Source: Candidatus Sulfopaludibacter sp. SbA3 | GTDB lineage: Bacteria; Acidobacteriota; Vicinamibacteria; Vicinamibacterales; UBA2999 | DNA: 41,282 bases | Direction: 5' to 3' | Assembly: GCA_945903265.1 (NCBI GenBank) | Contig: CAMDNQ010000026.1 | Span: forward strand, 1-41,282 | Shown here: positions 8,407 to 17,238 of the stretch, piece by piece | How the letters are laid out: the number at the start of each line of letters is the position of its first letter | How positions within the stretch are numbered: position 1 is the first letter of the stretch | Program-made: the position numbers and the translations under genes | Notes under the pieces: model-generated | Told to the model about the DNA's origin: nothing | What the model saw: the letters and a program-made list of their open reading frames with translations, nothing else | The model's database searches: none

Positions 8407-9185
8407 CAGAGCCACGTTACTTCACCGGAGATCACCCTGGCCGTGCCATCGGACGTTCGTACCAGCAGCGCTCCGTCCGCGTCGATGTCATCGGCGATCC
8501 CTTCCACCTGTGTCCCCTGCGCCTCCCATCGGACGCGCTTCTTGAGGCTGGCGACCGCGCGCGCGCGCCACGCGTCCACGACGGCCGTGCGCTGCCCCTC
8601 CCGAAGCTGAGCGTAGCGTGTGGCGAACGCCGACAGGCATTCCACGAGGAGCGATCCGCGATCGACGGCGCGGCCAAGCTCGCGCTCCAGACTCGTGGCG
8701 CGCGACGCCACGGCAGGCGGATACGCAGCGGGGAGGACGTTGATCCCGAATCCGAGAATCACATACCGAAGCGTGCCTTCGGCCAGAATTCCTGCGACCT
8801 TGCGGCCGGCGATCAGCACATCATTCGGCCATTTGAGATCCGTCCGCAGGCCCGTCGCTGCCTGGATGCCCTCCGTCAGCGCGACGCCGGCAGCGATCGT
8901 GACGAGCGGAATGACGTCAGCATCCGGCCGGAGGACGATCGACACGTACAGCCCGGCGCCTGCCGGCGACACCCACGTCCGGCCAAGACGTCCCCGGCCC
9001 GCAGACTGCGCATCGCCGACGACCACGCATCCCTCGGGCGCACTACCATCGCCGAGGCCGGCGGCGACGTCGTTCGTCGACGGTACGTTGTCGTAGTAGA
9101 GGACCTGCCGGCCGAACCGGCCCAGGCGAGGCGCGGCGGCATTCAGCGGATCGGCAAGATCAGCCGGTAACGGGCTCGATTTCAA
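8406..9185 (-). CDS. birA: Biotin--[acetyl-CoA-carboxylase] ligase, no HTH domain
   Basis: Joins biotin to the carboxyl carrier protein through biotinyl-AMP. 259 aa from TTG 9185. Motifs: YYDNVPSTNDVAA (substrate-binding STN), SAGRGRLGRTWVSPAGAGLY (biotinyl-AMP loop GRGRxGR), LKWPNDVLIAGRKVAGIL (catalytic Lys region), ILGFGINVLPAAYP, and a C-terminal SH3-like domain ending in VISGEVTWL. The N-terminal winged helix that lets E. coli BirA act as a repressor is absent, so this is the monofunctional type. It overlaps nadC by 26 bp and the downstream gene by 1 bp, so expression is coupled within the operon. Confidence 0.95.
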   Translation of the reverse strand: MKSSPLPADLADPLNAAAPRLGRFGRQVLYYDNVPSTNDVAAGLGDGSAPEGCVVVGDAQSAGRGRLGRTWVSPAGAGLYVSIVLRPDADVIPLVTIAAGVALTEGIQAATGLRTDLKWPNDVLIAGRKVAGILAEGTLRYVILGFGINVLPAAYPPAVASRATSLERELGRAVDRGSLLVECLSAFATRYAQLREGQRTAVVDAWRARAVASLKKRVRWEAQGTQVEGIADDIDADGALLVRTSDGTARVISGEVTWL

Positions 9186-10020
9186 AGCTCAGGTCGATTG
9201 CGGGAGCGGAGTGTGTGAGGGCGCCGATCGAGACGTAGTCGGCTCCGGTCGCCGCCAGGTCGCGCATCCGCGCCAGTGTGACGCCGCCGGAAATTTCCGT
9301 CTTCGCGCGTCCGCGGCAGCGCGTCACGGCTTCGGTGATGTCAGCGGTCGACATGTTGTCGAGGAGGACGATATCGGCGCCTGCGTCGAGCGCTTCATCA
9401 ACCTCCGCGAGTGTCGTCGCCTCGACTTCAGTCGGCATCTCGCGGTTGCCCTTCCGCATCTTCGTGACGGCCGGGCCGACGCCCCCGGCCAGGCGGATGT
9501 GGTTGTCCTTGATCAGGATGCCATCGTCCAGGCCGCTGCGATGATTCACCCCGCCGCCGACCCGAACGGCGTACTTCTCGAGCGCCCGCAGCAGTGGCGT
9601 CGTCTTCCGCGTGTCGAGAACGGTAATGCGCCCTCCCGCGGAGTCCACGAACTGGCGCGTCAGCGTCGCGATGCCGGAGAGCCGCTGCAGGAAGTTGAGC
9701 GCCGTGCGCTCGGCGGTCAGCATCGCCGCGGCGTAGCCGTGGTACTCAGCTACGACGTGACCGGGTTCGCACCGGTGGCCATCAGCACACTTCAGGGTGA
9801 TGGCGATCGCGGGATCCATCTGGCGGAACGCCTCGGCCGCCACGTCGAGACCGGCAACCACACACGGCGCCTTAGCGAGCATGATGCCCTTCGCCTTCTG
9901 GTTTCGATCGATCACCGTCTCGGTCGTCACGTCTCCCCACCCGAAATCCTCGGCCAGGGTCCGCCGGACGATCTCCCGGTACACGCCGGGATCGAGCGGT
10001 TCGAGCGGCACCGCGATCAT
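9160..10020 (-). CDS. nadC: Nicotinate-nucleotide pyrophosphorylase (quinolinate phosphoribosyltransferase)
   Basis: Converts quinolinate and PRPP to nicotinate mononucleotide and CO2 in de novo NAD synthesis. 286 aa, normal length. Seen: LAEDFGWGDVTTE near the N-terminus, LTAERTALNFLQRLSGIAT, VLDTRKTTPLLRALEKYAVR (PRPP/quinolinate site), VGGGVNHRSGLDDGILIKDN, and the barrel phosphate-binding loops ADIVLLDN, EISGGV and VSIGALTHSAPAIDLS. The ATG overlaps the valS stop as ATGA. nadA and nadB are not in the window. Confidence 0.97.
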   Translation of the reverse strand: MIAVPLEPLDPGVYREIVRRTLAEDFGWGDVTTETVIDRNQKAKGIMLAKAPCVVAGLDVAAEAFRQMDPAIAITLKCADGHRCEPGHVVAEYHGYAAAMLTAERTALNFLQRLSGIATLTRQFVDSAGGRITVLDTRKTTPLLRALEKYAVRVGGGVNHRSGLDDGILIKDNHIRLAGGVGPAVTKMRKGNREMPTEVEATTLAEVDEALDAGADIVLLDNMSTADITEAVTRCRGRAKTEISGGVTLARMRDLAATGADYVSIGALTHSAPAIDLSFEIEPVTG

Positions 10021-12614
10021 GCGGCTGGCTCCTCAGCGAAGATCAACTCGGGCGCCGTCACATCCGCAAACGTGAGCTGACGGATATGCGTCGCCGCCTG
10101 GAAGTCCTGTGCCGCGGGTGTCAGCGCCTCGAAGGCGGCCGGCAGTACGGCGCTCGCAATGACCGCCTTCGTGGCCTTCTTCGTTGCGGCCTTGATGCGG
10201 CGGACTTCGGCCAGCGCCGCCTGTGTCTGGATGTAGACATTCAGCGCAGAGGCCTGGGCCCCGCCTATCGGTTCCACGATCTCGGCCGGCGTGGGCCATC
10301 GCGCCTGGTGGACCGACCCCGGCCGCCACCAGGACCACACTTCCTCGGTCACGAACGGCAGGTACGGCGCGAACAGTCTGAGGAGCGTCGACAACGCGAC
10401 GAGCATCGCACTGTTGGCCGATGCGGCCCCTTCGGGCGTGAAGTCGCCATAGCGGCGCGACTTCACCAGCTCGAGATAGTCGTCACAGAACGTCCAGAAG
10501 AAGCGCTCGGTCCGCTCGAGCACACGGGCGTAGTCGTACGCCTCGAGCTGCTCCGTAGCCTCGTGGGCCAGGTGCGACAGCGCGGTCAGCATCCCCTTGT
10601 CGAGTGGCTCGGTGATCGGGCCGCGCGGGTGGGCCTGCAGCAGCGCGAAGCGCGCCGCGTTCAGGAGCTTCATCGACAGACGGCGGCCGATCTTCATCTG
10701 GCTCGGATCGTTCGGATCGAACGCCGCATCGCCGCCGGGCCTGGCACTGGCCGCCCAGTAGCGCACGCCATCGGATCCGAACTGCTCGAGCAGTCCCACG
10801 GGCGTGACGACGTTCCCCTTGGACTTCGACATTTTCTTGCGGTCGGGATCCACGATGAAGCCCGACAGCGCGGCATGCGTCCACGGCAGCGAGTCGTGTT
10901 CGAGATGCGAGCGCAGGACTGTCGTAAAAAGCCAGGTACGGATGATGTCGTGCCCCTGCGGGCGCAGGTCCATCGGGAACACGCGCGAACACAGTTCGGG
11001 ATCGTCCAGCCAGCCCGACACGATTTGCGGCGTCACCGAGGACGTCGCCCACGTGTCCATCACGTCGGGTTCGGCAGTAAATCCGCCCGGCTGGTCTCGC
11101 TGCTCGGCGCGATAGCCATCCGGAAGGTCGATCGACGGATCCACAGGCAGCCGCGATTCGTCGGGCACGATCGGCTTCGTGAAATCGGCCGCACCGTCCG
11201 CAGCGACGGGATACCAGACGGGAAACGGCACGCCGAAGAAGCGCTGCCGGCTGATGCACCAGTCGCCGGCAAGACCGTTGACCCAGTTCTCGTACCGATG
11301 ACGCATGAAGTCGGGGTGCCAGTGCAGCTGGCGCCCCCGCTCCAGCAGCGCCTCCTTGTAGTCCATCGTCTTGATGAACCACTGGCGGCTCGTGATGATT
11401 TCGAGCGGCCGGTCGCCCTTCTCGTAAAACTTGACGGGATGCGTGATCGCGCGCGGCTCGCCAATCAGGTCAGACGACTCGCGGAGCAACTCGACGATGC
11501 GCGTGCGGGCCTTCGTGGCGGAGAGGCCGACGATCTGATCGTACGCCTGCTGCGCGCCCGCGGCGTCGGCGCTTTCCCAGCCCGACGATCCCCATGCGAC
11601 CTGGCGGAGCGTCCCGGTCGGCGTGAGCACCGCGCGCACCGGCAGCCCGAGCTCGCGCCACCAGATGACGTCGGTCACGTCGCCAAACGTGCAGATCATC
11701 GCGACGCCAGTCCCCTTTTCAGGATCGGCGAGCGCGTGCGGACGGATCGGGACCGGCACGGAAAACAGCGGCGTACGCACTTCCGTTCCGAATAACGGCT
11801 TGTACCGCTCGTCGTCGGGATGCGCCACGAGCGCCACGCAGGCGGGAATCAGCTCGGGGCGGGTGGTATCGATCTCTATGTAGCCGCCCGTGGCGGGAAG
11901 CAGCGAGGGCGTTACATGCTGGAAGCGGATGCGGTGATACGCGCCCGGCATGTCGCGATCTTCGAGCTCGGCCTGCGCCACCGCGGTGCGGAAGTCGACG
12001 TCCCAGAGCGTCGGCGCTTCGAGCTGATAAGCGACCCCTCGTGTGAACAGCCGCAGGAATGACGCCTGCGACACGCGCTGCGCGCGCCGATCGATCGTGG
12101 CGTAGGTCATCGACCAGTCAACCGACAAGCCGAGGGAGCGCCATAAGTGCTCGAACGCCTTCTCGTCCTCGTGCGTCAGCCGGTTGCACAGCTCGACGAA
12201 GTTCGGCCGCGATACGGCGACTGGCTGCTTCCCGGGCTTTTCCGGGGGCTGGAATGACGAATCGTACGGCAGCGATGGATCGCAGCGGACGCCGTAATAA
12301 TTCTGGACGCGACGTTCGGTCGGCAGGCCGTTGTCGTCCCAGCCCATCGGATAAAACACTGCCTTGCCGCGCATGCGCTGAAAGCGCGCGATCAGATCCG
12401 TATGCGTATACGAGAAGACGTGACCGATGTGGAGCGACCCGCTGACTGTTGGCGGCGGCGTGTCGATCGAGTACACGTCCGCCCGACTACGAGTGCGATC
12501 GAACCGATAGGTGCCGTCCCGCTCCCACCGCTCGTTCCACTTCGCCTCGAGCCCCTCGAGGGCCGGCTTCTCGGGAAGGGTAATGGGATGGTCCGGAGTA
12601 CTGACGTCAGACAT
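10017..12614 (-). CDS. valS: Valyl-tRNA synthetase
   Basis: Class I synthetase charging tRNA-Val, 865 aa. The HIGH box is VSGSLHIGHVFSYTHTD at about residue 60, and the KMSKS box is DRKKMSKSKGNVVTPVG at about 600. Between them is the CP1 editing domain, containing IEIDTTRPELIPACVALVAH. The C-terminal part carries the anticodon-binding helices and ends with a short tail; the long coiled-coil arm of many bacterial ValRS (about 880-950 aa) appears shortened. The start at 12614 overlaps the preceding small gene by 8 bp and the stop overlaps nadC. A DRKKMSKS rather than DMQGKMSKS context and the FYEKGDRPLEIITSRQWFIK segment suggest the compact ValRS subtype. Confidence 0.97.
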   Translation of the reverse strand: MSDVSTPDHPITLPEKPALEGLEAKWNERWERDGTYRFDRTRSRADVYSIDTPPPTVSGSLHIGHVFSYTHTDLIARFQRMRGKAVFYPMGWDDNGLPTERRVQNYYGVRCDPSLPYDSSFQPPEKPGKQPVAVSRPNFVELCNRLTHEDEKAFEHLWRSLGLSVDWSMTYATIDRRAQRVSQASFLRLFTRGVAYQLEAPTLWDVDFRTAVAQAELEDRDMPGAYHRIRFQHVTPSLLPATGGYIEIDTTRPELIPACVALVAHPDDERYKPLFGTEVRTPLFSVPVPIRPHALADPEKGTGVAMICTFGDVTDVIWWRELGLPVRAVLTPTGTLRQVAWGSSGWESADAAGAQQAYDQIVGLSATKARTRIVELLRESSDLIGEPRAITHPVKFYEKGDRPLEIITSRQWFIKTMDYKEALLERGRQLHWHPDFMRHRYENWVNGLAGDWCISRQRFFGVPFPVWYPVAADGAADFTKPIVPDESRLPVDPSIDLPDGYRAEQRDQPGGFTAEPDVMDTWATSSVTPQIVSGWLDDPELCSRVFPMDLRPQGHDIIRTWLFTTVLRSHLEHDSLPWTHAALSGFIVDPDRKKMSKSKGNVVTPVGLLEQFGSDGVRYWAASARPGGDAAFDPNDPSQMKIGRRLSMKLLNAARFALLQAHPRGPITEPLDKGMLTALSHLAHEATEQLEAYDYARVLERTERFFWTFCDDYLELVKSRRYGDFTPEGAASANSAMLVALSTLLRLFAPYLPFVTEEVWSWWRPGSVHQARWPTPAEIVEPIGGAQASALNVYIQTQAALAEVRRIKAATKKATKAVIASAVLPAAFEALTPAAQDFQAATHIRQLTFADVTAPELIFAEEPAA

Positions 12615-12921
12615 TTTTCAAACGCTCCGCCACCCGTCGCGCCAGTTCGTCGAGAAAGCCGTCCGTCAGCCGCGGCTCGCCGCCGCCCAGGATGAGGCGC
12701 ACCGGCTTTGCGCCAGGCTCGCCTTCTTCGAGCGCCAGCAGCGCCGCGAACGCTTCGGCGACGAGGCTCGGCTCTGCCGCCCGCGTCCGTGCCGGAAGCG
12801 CCGGTTCGGGCTGTGTTTGCTCGGACGGCGCGTGCTCTGACGGCGTCGGCTCGGAGGGCGCCGCCTCCCGCGCTTTGAGCGCGGCTTCCAGCTCGTTGAA
12901 GTACTCGTCGACGTCCGTCAT
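12607..12921 (-). CDS. Small acidic protein with proline-rich repeats, unknown function
   Basis: 104 aa from ATG 12921. An acidic N-terminal helix (MTDVDEYFNELEAALKAREA) is followed by a repetitive linker at about 21-42 (PSEPT, PSEHA, PSEQT, PEPAL). A helical segment (LVAEAFAALLALEEG) and an amphipathic C-terminus (LTDGFLDELARRVAERLKNV) complete it. I do not recognise a family. The helix, acidic Pro-rich linker, helix arrangement loosely recalls PopZ-type (DUF2497) proteins, but the match is too weak to name it. It sits 2 bp after the cobalamin-binding subunit of methylmalonyl-CoA mutase and overlaps valS by 8 bp, so coding is well supported by context. Confidence 0.7.
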   Translation of the reverse strand: MTDVDEYFNELEAALKAREAAPSEPTPSEHAPSEQTQPEPALPARTRAAEPSLVAEAFAALLALEEGEPGAKPVRLILGGGEPRLTDGFLDELARRVAERLKNV

Positions 12922-12923
12922 GG

Positions 12924-13333
12924 TCACAGCGTGTCCACGCGCGACCGCGCGTTCTTGCGGATGAAGTCCACGATGTCCTGCATGGGTGTCCCCGGCAGGA
13001 AGATTCCTGTAATCCCGATCTCGCGCAGCTTCGGGATGTCCACGTCCGGAATGATGCCGCCAATGACGACCCGCACGTCGTGCAGACCCTTCTCCTTCAG
13101 CAGCGTCATGATGCGCGGGCAGATGTGCATGTGCGCGCCTGACAGAATGGACAGCCCGATGACGTCGGCGTCCTCCTGCAGCGCAGCCGACACGATCATC
13201 TCCGGCGTCTGGCGCAGACCCGTATAGATCACTTCCATGCCAGCGTCCCGAAGCGCGCGGGCAATCACACGCGCGCCGCGGTCGTGGCCGTCGAGTCCCG
13301 GCTTGGCGATGACGACGCGGATCTTCGGATCGG

Positions 13334-13337
<4 letters not shown>
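12924..13337 (-). CDS. Methylmalonyl-CoA mutase, small cobalamin-binding subunit
   Basis: 137 aa from TTG 13337, which overlaps the large-subunit stop (ATTTGA); an upstream in-frame start would add unrelated residues. The B12-binding signature is present: [18 protein letters not shown] (DxHxxG, His ligand to cobalt), then [20 protein letters not shown] (SxL) and [17 protein letters not shown] (GG). It ends [20 protein letters not shown]. Together with the large subunit it makes the two-gene form of the mutase, which interconverts (R)-methylmalonyl-CoA and succinyl-CoA. Adenosylcobalamin is required; no MeaB-type chaperone is seen nearby. Confidence 0.95.
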
Positions 13338-14914
<1,577 letters not shown>

Positions 14915-14922
14915 TGGCTTTC

Positions 14923-14928
14923 ATTCTA
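14923..14928 (-). promoter_or_regulatory. -10-like hexamer TAGAAT for the mutase operon
   Basis: TAGAAT on the minus strand lies 8 nt before the GTG start at 14914. There is room for only a very short or absent 5' leader, and no Shine-Dalgarno sequence is visible. Confidence 0.45.
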
Positions 14929-14934
14929 GCCGGG

Positions 14935-14940
14935 TACAAT
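14935..14940 (+). promoter_or_regulatory. -10-like hexamer TACAAT for glutamate dehydrogenase
   Basis: TACAAT lies 6 nt before the ATG at 14947. It is back-to-back with the mutase hexamer in a 32-bp intergenic space, so each -35 region would fall in or beside the other gene. Confidence 0.5.
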
Positions 14941-14946
14941 CGACCC

Positions 14947-16197
14947 ATGGCCGAGCACGGCGCTATTTTCGGCGCGATGCTCCAGGAGTTCGACGAAGCC
15001 GCGCGGCTCCTGAAGCTCGAACCGGGCATCTGGAAGATCCTCACGCACCCGAAGCGGCAGATCGTCGTCTCGTGTCCCATCCAGATGGACAACGGCGAGA
15101 TCGAGGTCTTCACGGGCTACCGCGTGCAATACAACATCACGCTCGGTCCGGCCAAGGGCGGGATCCGGTATCACCCGGACGTGAGCCTCGACGAGGTGAC
15201 GGCGCTCGCCGCCTGGATGACGTGGAAGTGCGCGGTCGCACACATTCCGTTCGGCGGCGGCAAGGGCGGCATCATCTGCGACCCGACCCGCATGTCGAAG
15301 CGCGAGCTCGAAGCGCTCACGCGCCGCTACATCGCTGAAATCATCGATGCGATCGGTCCTGAGAAGGACGTGCCCGCACCCGACGTCAACACCAACGAGC
15401 AGGTGATGGCGTGGATCATGGACACCTACAGCATGCACGTCGGTCACACCGAGACGGCGGTCGTGACCGGCAAGCCGATTGAACTCGGGGGATCGCTCGG
15501 GCGCCGCGAAGCCACCGGGCGCGGCGTGATGATCGTCACGCGGGAGGCCGCGAAGCATCTCGGGAAAGAGCTCGCAGGCTCCACGATCGCCATTCAGGGG
15601 TTCGGCAACGTCGGATCCGTGTCGGCGGATCTCCTGGCAAAGGCGGGCGCGACGATCGTCGCCATCACCGACTACAAAGGCGGCGTCTATAGCAAAGCTG
15701 GCCTCGACGTGCAGAAGATGCTCGAGTACGTCGCGAAGAACAAGACGATCGACAAGTTCCCTGGCGGCGAGGCGCTCAGCAACGAGGATCTGTTCGGCCT
15801 CGACGTCGATATCCTGATTCCGGCGGCGCTCGAAAACCAGATCACCGTGGCGAATGCCAAAGACATCCGCGCGAAGATCATCGTCGAGGCCGCCAACGGA
15901 CCTGTGACGCCCGAGGCGAACAATATCCTGCACGACCGCGGCGTCTTCGTCGTCCCCGACATCCTCGCGAACTCCGGCGGCGTCACCGTCTCGTACTTCG
16001 AGTGGGTGCAGGATCGCTACGGATACTTCTGGGAAGAGGTGGACGTGAACGATCGCCTCGAGAAGAAGATGCACGAGGCCTTCCACGACGTGCTGCAGAC
16101 CTCAATCAAGTACAAGTGCGACATGCGCACCGCCGCCTACATCGTCGCCATCGCCCGCGTCGGGACGGTGACGAAGATGCGCGGCATGTACGCGTAG
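14947..16197 (+). CDS. gdhA: NAD(P)-dependent glutamate dehydrogenase
   Basis: 416 aa hexameric-type Glu dehydrogenase, interconverting glutamate and 2-oxoglutarate plus ammonia. Features: YNITLGPAKGGIRYHPDVSL, the catalytic Lys segment AHIPFGGGKGGIICDP, PAPDVNTNEQVMAWIMDTYS, and the Rossmann motif IAIQGFGNVGSVSADLL followed by ITDYKGGVY (the acidic residue favours NAD, not proven). Further on are ILIPAALENQITVANA, VEAANGPVTPEANNIL and VPDILANSGGVTVSYFEWVQ. Divergent from the mutase operon; no downstream partner gene. The preceding hexamer and short spacing suggest a leaderless mRNA. Confidence 0.97.
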   Translation: MAEHGAIFGAMLQEFDEAARLLKLEPGIWKILTHPKRQIVVSCPIQMDNGEIEVFTGYRVQYNITLGPAKGGIRYHPDVSLDEVTALAAWMTWKCAVAHIPFGGGKGGIICDPTRMSKRELEALTRRYIAEIIDAIGPEKDVPAPDVNTNEQVMAWIMDTYSMHVGHTETAVVTGKPIELGGSLGRREATGRGVMIVTREAAKHLGKELAGSTIAIQGFGNVGSVSADLLAKAGATIVAITDYKGGVYSKAGLDVQKMLEYVAKNKTIDKFPGGEALSNEDLFGLDVDILIPAALENQITVANAKDIRAKIIVEAANGPVTPEANNILHDRGVFVVPDILANSGGVTVSYFEWVQDRYGYFWEEVDVNDRLEKKMHEAFHDVLQTSIKYKCDMRTAAYIVAIARVGTVTKMRGMYA

Positions 16198-16246
16198 GCA
16201 ACACTTCCCCTATCCGTTCGCAACGCTTCCCCTTACGCGTACGTAG

Positions 16247-16266
16247 AGTCCGGCTTTGGCCGGACT
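16247..16266. repeat. REP-like palindrome, copy 1
   Basis: AGTCCGGC-TTTG-GCCGGACT, a perfect 8-bp stem with a 4-nt loop, 49 bp after the gdhA stop. The same GTCCGGC-TTT-GCCGGAC core recurs at 40635-40652. It could act as a terminator or stabiliser for gdhA mRNA, but the second copy makes a dispersed repeat family more likely. Confidence 0.7.
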
Positions 16267-16589
16267 CCCACGCACCCCGCGTCATCGGGTATCTCGACTC
16301 CGCGTCCGGCTCGGCTCGCCCGCTGAGAGGCGTGACGTTCGAGCCTTCGTCCTGACGCCGGTTCCCCGGCGACCGAGTCCGGCCGCTCCGCGAGACACCC
16401 GACGCCGCAGGGTGCGCAGGCCGCCGTCACAGATACAGCTGGGGAAACGTCACAACTGGGTGACGAGTGTCGGTGCGCTTCCTGCGTACATTCCTGATCA
16501 GTGCGCGCTTGCCGCCATTCCCCGGGCGGCAGGCTTTCTGCCTCTGCAAACTCATGTCTGGAGGGCGCGAGCCGGACGACGGTATGCTG

Positions 16590-16596
16590 AAGGAGG
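16590..16596 (+). promoter_or_regulatory. Strong Shine-Dalgarno sequence deciding a GTG start
   Basis: AAGGAGG lies 5 nt before GTG 16602 and inside the frame that would follow the upstream ATG 16584. It therefore argues for the shorter, GTG-initiated protein. Confidence 0.7.
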
Positions 16597-16601
16597 CGGA
16601 A

Positions 16602-16799
16602 GTGCCGAATGTCATCGAGCGAGTTTCCTATGTCGAGGGGCAGGTGAACGAACTCTCGTTGCGATTATCGGGAGTTGAAACAGCCATCGTCAGGCTGGAG
16701 CAACGGATAGACACGCGGTTCGACGCCGTCGACCGTCGTTTCTTCTGGATTATCGGTATTCAGATCGCGACGCTGATTGCGATGCTGTCGCGCGCGTAG
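16602..16799 (+). CDS. Small coiled-coil protein with C-terminal membrane anchor
   Basis: 65 aa from GTG 16602, chosen because AAGGAGG precedes it; longer starts (ATG 16584) would place that site inside the gene. The first 45 residues are a heptad-like coiled coil (VSYVEGQVNELSLRLSGVET, then LEQRIDTRFDAVDRR). They are followed by one membrane helix (FFWIIGIQIATLIAML) and a short SRA tail. Small tail-anchored coiled-coil proteins of this shape are common in bacteria and mostly uncharacterised. No operon partner; convergent with the DinB-like gene 3 bp away. Confidence 0.75.
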   Translation: MPNVIERVSYVEGQVNELSLRLSGVETAIVRLEQRIDTRFDAVDRRFFWIIGIQIATLIAMLSRA

Positions 16800-16802
16800 G
16801 TC

Positions 16803-17204
16803 TCAGAACTGCGCGAGGTGATGGCGGAGGTGACGCAGGTAGTCCTTCATCAGGAACTCCAGCGTGACCGGATCGCCTGCATTGATGACGCAGCGAGTCG
16901 CGAGCTTCGTTTCGGGAACTGATTCGATCGCGCTCGCGACCTGGGTGTTGAAGGCAATCCACACATCGACGAGCTCGGACCAGGCGCGCGTTTTGTAGCG
17001 CTGCGCGGCTACCCAGCTGTCCTGCTCGTACCCCGGAAACACCAGCGCGTCGCCGAGTTGCGCACGCACGATGCGCTGATGGTTGTTGGCGGCGGAGTCG
17101 ATCAGGTGGCCGAGCAGCTCCTTGCGGTTCCACTTTCTGGACTCGAGGCCTGCGGACGCGTCGGCGTCGGTGAACTTGCGCAGGACGGGCGTGGCTCGTG
17201 CCAT
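16803..17204 (-). CDS. DinB-like (DUF664-type) four-helix protein
   Basis: 133 aa from ATG 17204; the frame is open further upstream but without a good start before the VWFA gene stop. The helices carry the histidine pattern of DinB/YfiT metal proteins: KWNRKELLGHLIDSAANNHQ early, and LMKDYLRHLRHHLAQF at the end. Known relatives are metal-dependent thiol-S-transferases or putative hydrolases, but the substrate cannot be told. It follows the VWFA-domain gene by 34 bp on the same strand and may be co-transcribed. Confidence 0.75.
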   Translation of the reverse strand: MARATPVLRKFTDADASAGLESRKWNRKELLGHLIDSAANNHQRIVRAQLGDALVFPGYEQDSWVAAQRYKTRAWSELVDVWIAFNTQVASAIESVPETKLATRCVINAGDPVTLEFLMKDYLRHLRHHLAQF

Positions 17205-17238
17205 CTCGTCGCGAAGGTCATTAGCGAGGGGTTGCAGA

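Larger units (their letters stand above)
16198..16601. other. 404-bp non-coding stretch with repeats and hairpins
   Basis: No convincing gene. It holds an imperfect direct repeat just after gdhA (16199-16216, GCAACACTTCCCCTATCC, and 16220-16237, GCAACGCTTCCCCTTACG), the palindrome at 16247-16266, and a smaller hairpin at 16357-16370 (GCCGG-TTCC-CCGGC). The region ends with the Shine-Dalgarno sequence of the next small gene. Promoters for that gene are not obvious. Confidence 0.6.

Noticed and set aside
16467-16601. Longer N-terminus for the coiled-coil protein
   Set aside because: The strong AAGGAGG site sits inside it and points to GTG 16602; the extra residues look random.
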